Part shown: one piece after another, positions 45,102 through 53,400 of the stretch
Layout of the letters: every line of letters starts with the position of its first letter
How positions within the stretch are numbered: position 1 is the stretch's first letter
NCBI RefSeq assembly: GCF_022811705.1
Contig: NZ_CP094528.1
Coordinates: forward strand, 434,001-498,000
Reading direction: 5' to 3'
DNA length: 64,000 nt
From: Agromyces larvae
GTDB taxonomy: Bacteria; Actinomycetota; Actinomycetes; Actinomycetales; Microbacteriaceae
Made by a program: the position numbers and the translations under genes
Notes under the pieces: model-generated
What the model saw: the letters and a program-made list of their open reading frames with translations, nothing else
What the model was told of the DNA's origin: nothing
The model's database searches: none

Positions 45102-46483
45102 GCCTCGGTGAGGACGCCGCGCAGGATCTGCTCGATCTCGGTGAACTCGGCCGGGCCGATCGTCAGCGGCGGTGCCAGCTGGATCACGGGGTCGCCGCGG
45201 TCGTCGGCACGGCAGTACAAGCCGGCGTCGAACAGCGCCTTCGACAGGAATCCGCGCAGCAGGCGCTCGGACTCGTCGTCGTCGAAGGTCTCGCGGGTCG
45301 CCTTGTCCTTCACGAGCTCGATGCCGAAGAAGTACCCGTCGCCGCGCACATCGCCGACGATCGGCAGGTCGAGCAGCTTCTCGAGCTCGGCGCGGAACAG
45401 CGGGGAGTGCTCGCGCACTCGCTCGTTCAGCCCCTCCTCGTCGAAGATCGCGAGGTTCTCCAGCGCGACCGCCGCCGAGACCGGGTGCCCGCCGAAGGTG
45501 TACCCGTGGGAGAACGACGTGTTGCCGTGCGCGAAGGGCTCGTAGAGGCGATCCGAGACGATGGTCGCCCCGATCGGCGAGTAGCCGCTCGTCATCGCCT
45601 TCGCGCAGGTGATCATGTCGGGCACGTACCCGTACGCGTCGCACGCGAACGTGCGGCCGAGCCGCCCGAACGCGCAGATCACCTCGTCGCTGACCAGCAG
45701 CACGTCGTGCCGGTCGCAGATCTCGCGCACGCGCTGGAAGTACCCGGGCGGGGGCGGGAAGCATCCGCCCGAGTTCTGCACCGGCTCGAGGAAGACCGCA
45801 GCCACCGTCTCGGGGCCTTCGAACAGGATCATCTCCTCGATGCGGTCGGCCGCCCAGCGGCCGAACGCCTCGAGGTCGTCGGCGGGCGCGCCCATCTCGG
45901 CGGCGCGGTAGAAGTTCGTGTTCGGCACCCGGAACCCGCCGGGCGTCACCGGCTCGAACATCTCCTTCATCGCCGGGATGCCCGTGATCGCGAGGGCGCC
46001 CTGCGGCGTGCCGTGGTACGCGACCGACCGCGAGATGACCTTGTGCTTGGTGGGCCGGCCCTGCAGCTTCCAGTAGTACTTCGCGAGCTTGAACGCCGTC
46101 TCGACCGCTTCACCGCCGCCCGTCGAGAAGAACACGTGGTTCAGGTCGCCGGGCGCCTCCTCGGCGAGCCGATCGGCGAGCATGATCGCCGCGGGGTGCG
46201 CGTACGACCAGATCGGGAAGAACGCGAGCTCGGAGGCCTGCTTCGCGGCCGCTTCGGCGAGCCGGCGACGACCGTGCCCGGCGTTCACCACGAACAGGCC
46301 GGCGAGCCCGTCGATGTAGCGCCGGCCCTCGATGTCCCAGATGTGGTGCCCTTCGCCCTTGACGATGACGGGCACGCCCTGCTCCATCGTCGACTGGCGC
46401 GAGAAGTGCATCCAGAGATGGTCTTTGGCCTGCTGCTGGAGCAGCGCGGCGTCGAGGCGGGCCTCGGTGCTGACATCGGTCAT
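45086..46483 (-). CDS. Class III PLP-dependent aminotransferase
   Basis: A 465-residue omega-aminotransferase. The N-terminal LWMHFSRQSTMEQGVPVIVKGEGHHIWDIEGRRYIDGLAGLFVVNAGHGR is characteristic of the putrescine/beta-alanine-pyruvate group. Cofactor features are STGGGEAVETAFKLA, VISRSVAYHGTPQGALAITG, SDEVICAFGRLG and the PLP lysine in CAKAMTSGY. It probably moves an amino group from a diamine or omega-amino acid to pyruvate. The ATG overlaps the lrp stop, and the FAD oxidase starts inside its 3' end, giving a three-gene operon. Confidence 0.93.
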   Translation of the reverse strand: MTDVSTEARLDAALLQQQAKDHLWMHFSRQSTMEQGVPVIVKGEGHHIWDIEGRRYIDGLAGLFVVNAGHGRRRLAEAAAKQASELAFFPIWSYAHPAAIMLADRLAEEAPGDLNHVFFSTGGGEAVETAFKLAKYYWKLQGRPTKHKVISRSVAYHGTPQGALAITGIPAMKEMFEPVTPGGFRVPNTNFYRAAEMGAPADDLEAFGRWAADRIEEMILFEGPETVAAVFLEPVQNSGGCFPPPPGYFQRVREICDRHDVLLVSDEVICAFGRLGRTFACDAYGYVPDMITCAKAMTSGYSPIGATIVSDRLYEPFAHGNTSFSHGYTFGGHPVSAAVALENLAIFDEEGLNERVREHSPLFRAELEKLLDLPIVGDVRGDGYFFGIELVKDKATRETFDDDESERLLRGFLSKALFDAGLYCRADDRGDPVIQLAPPLTIGPAEFTEIEQILRGVLTEAWSRL

Positions 46484-46974
46484 GATTCTCGGTTCCTCAC
46501 GGTTCCCCAGTTGTAGAACTGCTTCTGCAGCATCAGGTAGACGAACGACTCGGTCGACTGCACGCCCGGGATCGAGCGGATGCGCTCGTTCAGCAGCGCG
46601 ATCAGCTGCGCGTCGTCCTCGCAGACCACCTCGGCGAGCACGTCGAAGCTGCCGGCGGTCAGCACCACGTAGTCGATCTCGGGGATCTCGGCCAGCCGTG
46701 CGGCCACCTCGCGGGTGTCGCCCGAGGCGCGCACGCCGATCATCGCCTGCCGGGTGAAGCCCAGCTGCATCGGGTCGGTGACCGCGACGATCTGCATCAC
46801 GCCCGACTCGGTGAGCTTCTGCACGCGCTGGCGGACCGCGGCCTCGCTCAACCCCACGGCCTTGCCGATGTCGGCGTAGGAACGCCGACCGTCGACCTGG
46901 AGCTGCTCGATGATCGCCTTGGACACCTCGTCGAGCTGCACCGGGCGCGCGGGCGATCGGCCGGTGTTGGTCAT
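46480..46974 (-). CDS. Lrp/AsnC-family transcriptional regulator
   Basis: A 164-residue regulator. The N-terminal helix-turn-helix is VSKAIIEQLQVDGRRSYADIGKAVGLSEAAVRQRVQKLTESGVMQIV. The C-terminal RAM ligand/oligomer domain is PEIDYVVLTAGSFDVLAEVVCEDDAQLIALLNERIRSIPGVQSTESFVYLMLQKQFYNW. It probably senses an amine or amino acid and controls the operon it heads. Minus-strand CACAAT ends six bases before the ATG, suggesting a leaderless mRNA. A 28-bp-spaced inverted repeat upstream is a candidate operator. Confidence 0.94.
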   Translation of the reverse strand: MTNTGRSPARPVQLDEVSKAIIEQLQVDGRRSYADIGKAVGLSEAAVRQRVQKLTESGVMQIVAVTDPMQLGFTRQAMIGVRASGDTREVAARLAEIPEIDYVVLTAGSFDVLAEVVCEDDAQLIALLNERIRSIPGVQSTESFVYLMLQKQFYNWGTVRNRES

Positions 46975-46980
46975 GCGTCG

Positions 46981-46986
46981 ATTGTG
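46981..46986 (-). promoter_or_regulatory. -10-like element for leaderless lrp
   Basis: The minus strand reads CACAAT, then six bases, then the ATG at 46974, the same register as ogt, argS and the 11812 lipoprotein. Confidence 0.4.
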
Positions 46987-47011
46987 GCAGTTCCGGATGC
47001 CTCGGGCAAGT

Positions 47012-47047
47012 GATTCCGTAGATGAACGGGTTTCCTGCGACGGAATC
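47012..47047. promoter_or_regulatory. Candidate Lrp operator: 8-bp inverted repeat
   Basis: GATTCCGT (47012-47019) and ACGGAATC (47040-47047) are perfectly complementary, 28 bp apart centre to centre, just upstream of the lrp -10. This lies in the otherwise gene-free 207-bp divergent gap. Spacing of about three helical turns would suit an Lrp oligomer. Confidence 0.45.
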
Positions 47048-47169
47048 CATCGTGAACGGCGTCAACGGCGGAGCATCCGATCGGCCCGACCCGACCTACC
47101 GGACGCGTCCGCTCCGTGCGCGCCCCGGCACGGCCCCGCCGGCGGTGACCGAGGCTCGCCGAGCGGTGG

Positions 47170-47175
47170 CAGACT
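47170..47175 (+). promoter_or_regulatory. -10-like element for the FHA-kinase cluster
   Basis: CAGACT, six bases (GGCGGG), then ATG at 47182. The identical string GACTGGCGGGATG starts the FtsK-like gene at the other end of the cluster. Confidence 0.35.
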
Positions 47176-47181
47176 GGCGGG

Positions 47182-48171
47182 ATGGTCGACGGTCGGATCC
47201 GGGTCGCGCGCGAGCGCGGGCGCCCCGAATGGGAGGTGATCGCGGGGGTCAGGTTCGTCGTGGCGCTCGAGGCGCCCGCGCAGCCGGCCGCGGTCCGGGC
47301 GTTCATCCTCGCCGCCGGTGATCGCGACGCCACCCTCGAACAGCTCATCGCGGCCACGCCGCTGGCGGGCGAGGCGGGTGAGGGATTCGTGCTCGCGTGG
47401 TGGCCGCCCGGGACGGATCCGCTGCCCGACGTGACCGTCGTGGCGCGCGGGGCGGCCGTGGTCGACCTCGCCTCCCCGGGCGGATCCCGGCGGTTCGAGG
47501 CGCGCGAGGTCCGCCCGTGGCATCTCGCCGAGTTCGGCGACGTCGAACGGATCCGCATCAGCGGTCGCGGCGCTCCGCTCGACGGCGACGCATCGGGCGA
47601 ACTCCTCGGCGACGACGGTCGCGCCGCCGGGGTCACCACGGTCGAGTGGCGGGCCTCGCAGCACGCCCTCGAGGCCGCGCGGGCGCACGCGTGGGCCTCG
47701 CCCGAGGATGCGGCCGACACCAGCCTGCTCGCGCACGCCGCGCCGGGAACGACCGACCCGACCGACCCGGTCGAGGCGATCGAGGCGCGCACCGAACCCG
47801 TCGCGCGATTCCGGATCGGGCAGGGCCCGCCCCGGGACATCCGCTCCCGCATCGTGCTCGGCCGTCGCCCCGCCGCGCCGCGCCTGCCCGGCGACCCCGT
47901 CGAACTGGTGCGCGTGGAGGACGACCGGCGCGTGGTCTCGGCATCGCACCTCGAACTGCGCGCCGAGGGCGGGCGGGTCGTGGCGACCGATCTTCGCTCC
48001 ACGAACGGCACGATCGTCGAGTCGACCGCGCGCAGCCACCGGATGCGGGCCGGAGAGTCGATCGTGGTGCGACCGGGCACCCGGCTTCGGCTCGGAGGGG
48101 ATACCATCGTCGAGATCCTCCCTCCCCGGATCGACCGTCCCAGCGGTCTCGACAGACAGGCCCCCGCGTGA
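47182..48171 (+). CDS. FHA-domain protein heading the envelope/secretion cluster
   Basis: A 329-residue cytoplasmic protein. The N-terminal two thirds have no recognised fold (LEAPAQPAAVRAFILAAGDRDATLEQL, then WHLAEFGDVERIRISGRG). The C-terminal FHA domain (about 205-320) has SRIVLGRRPAAP, then VVSASHLELRAEGGRVVATDLRSTNGTIV, carrying the SxxH and STNGT residues that read phosphothreonine. It likely docks a partner phosphorylated by the kinase two genes downstream. The stop overlaps the GTG of the phosphatase gene. It reappears as a pattern in type VII and cell-wall regulatory loci. Confidence 0.85.
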   Translation: MVDGRIRVARERGRPEWEVIAGVRFVVALEAPAQPAAVRAFILAAGDRDATLEQLIAATPLAGEAGEGFVLAWWPPGTDPLPDVTVVARGAAVVDLASPGGSRRFEAREVRPWHLAEFGDVERIRISGRGAPLDGDASGELLGDDGRAAGVTTVEWRASQHALEAARAHAWASPEDAADTSLLAHAAPGTTDPTDPVEAIEARTEPVARFRIGQGPPRDIRSRIVLGRRPAAPRLPGDPVELVRVEDDRRVVSASHLELRAEGGRVVATDLRSTNGTIVESTARSHRMRAGESIVVRPGTRLRLGGDTIVEILPPRIDRPSGLDRQAPA

Positions 48172-48953
48172 CCCAGATCGGCAACGCCAACACGCGTCAT
48201 CGAATGACGCTGCCGGGTGGTGCGACGGTCACGCTCTCGTGGGCGGCCGAGACGCACGTGGGCCACCGCCGGGTCGTGAACGAGGACAGCTTCGTCGCGC
48301 AGGCGCCGGTGTTCGCGGTCGCCGACGGGATGGGCGGGCATGCGGCCGGCGACTTCGCGAGCGCCGCGGTCGTCACCCGCCTCGCCGAGCACGGCGGGCA
48401 GACCGTCATCGGCACGCCGGAGGTCGATCACGCGCTGCGCCTCGCGGTGCAGGACATGGGCCGCAGCACCGGGGTGACCGACGAGGGCAGCGGCACGACG
48501 GTCACCGGCGTCGGGCTGACCGAGATCTCCGGCGAACCCGCGTGGATCGTCTTCAACATCGGCGACTCGCGGGTGTACCGGCTCATCGGGGGCGTGCTCG
48601 AGCAGCTCACCGTCGACCACTCGATCGTGCAGGAGCTCGTCGACGCCGGCCAGATCACCCGCGACGAAGCCGACACGCACCCGCACTCGAACGTGATCAC
48701 GCGCGCGGTCGGGTTCCACGAGACCCCGCTGCCCGACTACCGGGCCATCGCCGTCGAGGCGGGCATGCGGCTGCTGATCTGCTCCGACGGGCTCACGAAG
48801 GAGCTGACGTCGTACGGCATCCGGCACTTCCTGATGGCCAGCCGCCGGCCCGAGCGCTCGGCGCGCGACCTGCTCGACGCGGCGCTCGGCAACGGCGGGC
48901 GCGACAATGTGACGGTCGTCGTCGTCGACGTGGTCGCGGTCGACCGCGACTGA
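48168..48953 (+). CDS. PP2C-family Ser/Thr protein phosphatase
   Basis: A 261-residue metal-dependent phosphatase. All PP2C motifs are present: RVVNEDSFV, FAVADGMGGHAAGDFAS, GSGTTVTGVGL, IVFNIGDSRVYRL, LTVDHSIVQELVDAG, LLICSDGLTKEL and GGRDNVTVVVVD. No membrane segment, unlike PstP. GTG at 48168 overlaps the FHA gene stop (GTGA). It presumably reverses phosphorylation by the adjacent kinase and sets the state of FHA-bound proteins. Confidence 0.95.
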   Translation: MTQIGNANTRHRMTLPGGATVTLSWAAETHVGHRRVVNEDSFVAQAPVFAVADGMGGHAAGDFASAAVVTRLAEHGGQTVIGTPEVDHALRLAVQDMGRSTGVTDEGSGTTVTGVGLTEISGEPAWIVFNIGDSRVYRLIGGVLEQLTVDHSIVQELVDAGQITRDEADTHPHSNVITRAVGFHETPLPDYRAIAVEAGMRLLICSDGLTKELTSYGIRHFLMASRRPERSARDLLDAALGNGGRDNVTVVVVDVVAVDRD

Positions 48954-49018
48954 GCGGGGGAGCACGCCCGCCCCGGAACCGCGATGAAACCGAGACCGGG
49001 GCTCGCAGGCGGCGTACC

Positions 49019-49024
49019 TACAAT
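49019..49024 (+). promoter_or_regulatory. Candidate -10 element upstream of the kinase gene
   Basis: TACAAT in the gap after the phosphatase stop, 70 bp before the GTG at 49095. It supports that start over an ATG at 48984 that would lie upstream of the promoter. Confidence 0.45.
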
Positions 49025-49094
49025 GGGGCGTACCGGGCCGAGGCCGGCCCCGCACGCCGTGACCCCCGGGCCCGCTGGAGTGCGTGGGAGGATC

Positions 49095-50495
49095 GTGAAC
49101 AGGCGACTGCCGTCGACGCCGCCCACCCTGCCGGGGTTCGTCTTCGTGCGCGCGCTCGGATCGGGCGGGTTCGCCGACGTGTTCTGCTACGAGCAGGACA
49201 TGCCCCGTCGGGTGGTCGCGGTGAAGGTGCTGCTCGCCGAGCTGGTCAACGACGAGGTGCGACGGATGTTCCGTGCCGAGGCCGACCTCATGGCGCAGCT
49301 GTCGAGTCATCCGTCGATCCTCACCGTCTACCAGGCCGGCGTCGCCGCCGACGGCCGGCCCTACCTCGTCATGGAGTACTGCTCGTCGACCCTCGCCGAG
49401 CGATATCGATCGGCGCCGCTGCCGATCAGCGAGGTGCTGGCCATCGGCGTCCGCATCTCGAGCGCCGTCGAGGCCGCGCACCGGCAGGGCGTGCTGCACC
49501 GCGACATCAAGCCGTCGAACATCCTCACCACCGCCTACGGGCACCCGGTGCTGGGCGACTTCGGCATCGCCGCCAGCGTGGTCGAGGGCGAGCACGGCGC
49601 GGCCGGGGTCTCGATCCCGTGGTCGGCACCCGAGGTGCTCGCCGACGATCGCGCCTCGGTGGCGAGCGAGGTCTGGTCGCTCGGCGCGACGGTGTACTCG
49701 CTGCTCGCGGGCCGGAGCCCGTTCGAGGTGCCGGGCGGGGCGAACGGGTCGGCGGCGCTCATCGCCCGCATCGAGAAGGCGCGGCTCAACCCGACGGGTC
49801 GCGCCGACGTGCCCGAACGGCTCGAGCAGGTGCTCGCCCGCGCGATGAGCCGCCGACCCGCGGAGCGCCAGGCCAGCGCGCTCGAGCTGCTCCGCGACCT
49901 GCAGGCGGTGGAGGAGGAGCTGGGGCTCTCGCAGACGCCGGGCGACCTCGAGGTGCAGGAGTGGGCGTCCGCTCCGCTCGCCGACCCCGTCGATCCCGTC
50001 GACCGGACCCGGCTGGCGCCCGCAGCCGAGCCCGGCGAGGCCGGGGGGCGGCGCGCCGAGTCGCGCGGGGCGCGGCGCTGGGTCTCCGACGGACCGGCGG
50101 ACGCGTCGATCGGCGTGCCCGCCCCGCCGTCCCGCCGCCGGCTCGGCTGGGGGGTCGCCGCGGCCCTGGCGATGCTCGTCGGGGTGATCGCCGCCGGGGC
50201 CGGGTTCTGGCTCGCGCTCGGCAGCGACGACCCGATCCCCGTGGTCGCCGACCTGCGCGCCGACGTCGACGGCACGATCGTCACGTTCGCCTGGGACGAC
50301 CCCGGCATCGACGAACGCGAGGCGTTCCTCGTGCGCGTCGAAGGACAGGACACCCCCGCCCGGCGCGAGACCGCCCTCGACGTCCCCGCCCGCGCCGGCG
50401 AGCGGCTCTGCGCGACGGTGCGGGTCACGCGCGACGGGCGCAGCGGGGCGCCGAGCGCCGAGCGCTGCGTCGAGGTCGAGGAGTCGGGCGGATGA
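49095..50495 (+). CDS. Transmembrane Ser/Thr protein kinase
   Basis: A 466-residue Hanks-type kinase. The glycine loop GSGGFADV is at 22-29, catalytic-site lysine K44 in VAVKVL, catalytic loop HRDIKPSN at 135-142 and DFG at 155-157; the APE motif reads SAPEV. The kinase domain ends near 275. A Pro/Ala-rich linker, one transmembrane helix (about 352-372) and an 85-residue extracellular domain resembling a single FN3 module follow. No PASTA repeats, so it is not PknB. It probably senses the envelope and phosphorylates FHA partners of the cluster. GTG at 49095 has GGGAGG close by; its stop overlaps the next ATG. Confidence 0.93.
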   Translation: MNRRLPSTPPTLPGFVFVRALGSGGFADVFCYEQDMPRRVVAVKVLLAELVNDEVRRMFRAEADLMAQLSSHPSILTVYQAGVAADGRPYLVMEYCSSTLAERYRSAPLPISEVLAIGVRISSAVEAAHRQGVLHRDIKPSNILTTAYGHPVLGDFGIAASVVEGEHGAAGVSIPWSAPEVLADDRASVASEVWSLGATVYSLLAGRSPFEVPGGANGSAALIARIEKARLNPTGRADVPERLEQVLARAMSRRPAERQASALELLRDLQAVEEELGLSQTPGDLEVQEWASAPLADPVDPVDRTRLAPAAEPGEAGGRRAESRGARRWVSDGPADASIGVPAPPSRRRLGWGVAAALAMLVGVIAAGAGFWLALGSDDPIPVVADLRADVDGTIVTFAWDDPGIDEREAFLVRVEGQDTPARRETALDVPARAGERLCATVRVTRDGRSGAPSAERCVEVEESGG

Positions 50496-53400
50496 GATCG
50501 CCCCGGATGCTCCGCGGCCGCCGTTCCGCCGTGCTCACCGCGACGGCCGTGCTCGTGGTGGTCGGCGCGGTCAGCGGCGCCGCGGTGGCGTCGTCCGGCT
50601 ATCGCGAGCAGGAGGTCGATCTCGGCGACGCGAGCGTCTGGGTCGTCAATGACGAACTCGGCGCGGTGGGGCGCGCCGGGACGGCGGTGGGCGAACTGGT
50701 CTCGCTCGTCGACGCCGGCGGCGATGACTCCGAGATCGTCCAGCGCGGTGCCACGGTGCTCGTGGTGGATCGGGAGAAGTCGGGCGTGGGCGTACTGGAC
50801 CCGGCCAACGCGGCCATCGTCACCACGGTGCCGCTGCCGCCCGGGCAGGCGGAGGTGAGCCTGGCGGCCGGCCGGGTGGTGGTGGTCAGCGGCGGCGCGG
50901 TCTGGTGGACCTCGATCGCCGGGTTCGCCGACTTCGATGCCGACACCGATCCGATGCTCTCGTTCGGCGCCGACGCGCAGATCAGCGTGGACGAGGCGGG
51001 CGGGCTGTTCGCGTACACGCCCTCCACCGGGCAGGTGGTCCGGGTCGACGTCACCGCGGGTGCGACGGTGACCGACACCTGGCAGCTCGACCCCGTGGAC
51101 GGCACGCCCGACGTGCAGATCAGCTCGATCGCCGACCGGTGGGTCGTCCTCGACCGGTCGGCGTCGGTCCTGCGCACCGCCGACGGGGCCGTCGACCTGG
51201 CCGAGACCGTTCGGCCGGGCGACGGGGCGGTGCTGCAACTGCCGTCGACCGTCGGCGACGCGGTCGCGGTGGCCACGCGCGAGCACCTGGTCGCCGTGCC
51301 CCTCGACGGGCAGGCCGTGCGGACGCTCGTCGCCGACCGGTCCGGGACGCCGGCGCGCCCGATCCGGCACGACGGATGCCTCCACGCGGCGTGGGCCGGC
51401 GGATCCGCCTGGCGATCGTGCGGCGACGGCGCGGTCGATCTGCCCGGCGGCGTCGAATCGGGTGCGCAGCTTTCGTTCCGCACGAACGGCCGGGCCCTCG
51501 TGTTGAACGACGCGCACTCCGGACGCAGCTGGGCCGCGGCATCCGACTACGAGCTGATCGACAACTGGGACGAGCTCGCCGACGCCATCCGCGACGACAC
51601 CACGATCGAGCAGAACGATCCCGACGTGGACCCCACCGTCGAGAAGGAGCAGCAGCCGCCGAAGGCCGAGCCCGACCGATTCGGCGCCCGGCCCGGCCGG
51701 GCGACCCTGCTGCCGGTGCTGCTCAACGACCAGGACGCGAACGCGGATGTGCTGGTGATCGACGCGATCCAGGGGGTGCTGCCCGAGGGGGCGACCGTGG
51801 TGCCGGTGCAGTCGCGTCAGCTCCTGCAGCTGCAGCTCGGCGAGGCCGTGCGCGGGGAGTTCGCCTTCGGGTACACGATCAGCGACGGGCGCGGGGCGAC
51901 CGCCTCGGCCGAGGTGACCATCACCGTGCGCGGCCCCGACGAGAACGGGCCGCCCGTGCAGGTGCGTCGCGCCGACGCCGTCGTGCAGGCCGGCGGTCGC
52001 CTGAGCCAGGCGGTCCTCGGCGAATGGATGGACCCCGACGGCGATCCGATCTACCTGCGCGAGGCGACGACGGACGCGCCCGACCGGGTCTCCTCGACCC
52101 CCGAGGGCGCGGTCGTGTTCGACGCGGACGGCGGTGCGGCGGGCTCGAAGCGCGTCGGCCTGGTCGTCTCCGACGGACGCGACGAGGGGGTGGGCGAGCT
52201 GCGCGTCGACGTGCGGGACGCGGGCGACGTCCTGCTCGTCGCCGACCCGTTCGTGGCGCTCGCGACGGCCGGCGAGGAGATCGTGCTCGAGCCGCTGCGG
52301 CACGTGCGGGGCGGGTCGGGGCATCCGCAGCTGACCGCGGTGCCCGCCAGGCCCGACGCGCGGGTCCTCGCCGACTTCGACGGCGGCACCGTGCGGTTCT
52401 CCAGCGCGACCGCGGGCACCCACTACCTCGAGTACACCGTCGTCGACGGCGATCGCACCGCGACCGGGGTCATCCGAGTCGAGGTCTCGCCGCCGCCCGA
52501 ACGCGACACCACGCCGATCACGGTGCCGCACACGGCGTTCCTGCAGACCGGGCGGGCCGGCGAGGTCGACGTGCTCGCGACCGACATCGATCCGACCGGC
52601 GGCGTGCTCGTGCTCACCACGCTGACCGCGACCGCCGAGGATCAGGGCGTGCGCGTCGAGATCGTCGACCACCGGATCCTGCGCGTCACCCTGCTGCGTC
52701 CCCTCGAAACCGGGTCGGCCGAGCTGCGCTATCGCGTGAGCAACGGCCTCGCCGACGCCGAGGGGCGGGTGGCGCTGCTCGAGGTGCCGCCGCCGCGGGT
52801 GCCCGAGCCGCCGGTCGCCGACGACGACCGGGTGTCGGCGCGGGTGGGCGACGTGGTCGACATCGACGTGCTCGCGAACGACGAGCATCCCGACGGCGAG
52901 ACGCTCACCCTCGACCCCGAGCTCGTCGTGGAGCCCGACGCCGGGCTGCTGTTCGTCTCGGGCGACCGGCTGCGCTACTTCGCCCCCGGCGAGCCCGGGC
53001 AGTACCGCGCGTCGTACAAGGTGAGCGGCCCCGACGGCCAGTTCGCGACCGCCTGGGTCGATCTGACCGTGCGAGTCGCCGATCCCGACACGAACACGAA
53101 GCCCGTGCCGCGCGAGGTCACCGCCCGCGCGTTCGCCGGCGAGACCGTTCGGATCCCCATCCCGCTGTCCGGCGTGGATCCCGACGGCGACTCGGTGGAG
53201 CTGCTCGGCCAGGTCTCGAACCCCGAGCGCGGCACGGTCGTCGAGCGCGGCGCCGGATGGCTCGACTACCGCGCCGGCGAATACTCCTCCGGCACCGACG
53301 TGTTCAGGTACGCGGTCGTCGACGCGCTCGGCGGACGCGCCGAAGGGCAGGTGCGGGTCGGCATCGCCGAACGACCCAGCGTTCCCGACCGGCCGGTCGC

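Noticed and set aside
48984..49094. Extended N-terminus of the Ser/Thr kinase from ATG 48984
   Set aside because: The extra 37 residues are Pro/Gly/Arg-rich with no ribosome site, and a TACAAT -10 element lies inside them; the GTG at 49095 fits better.
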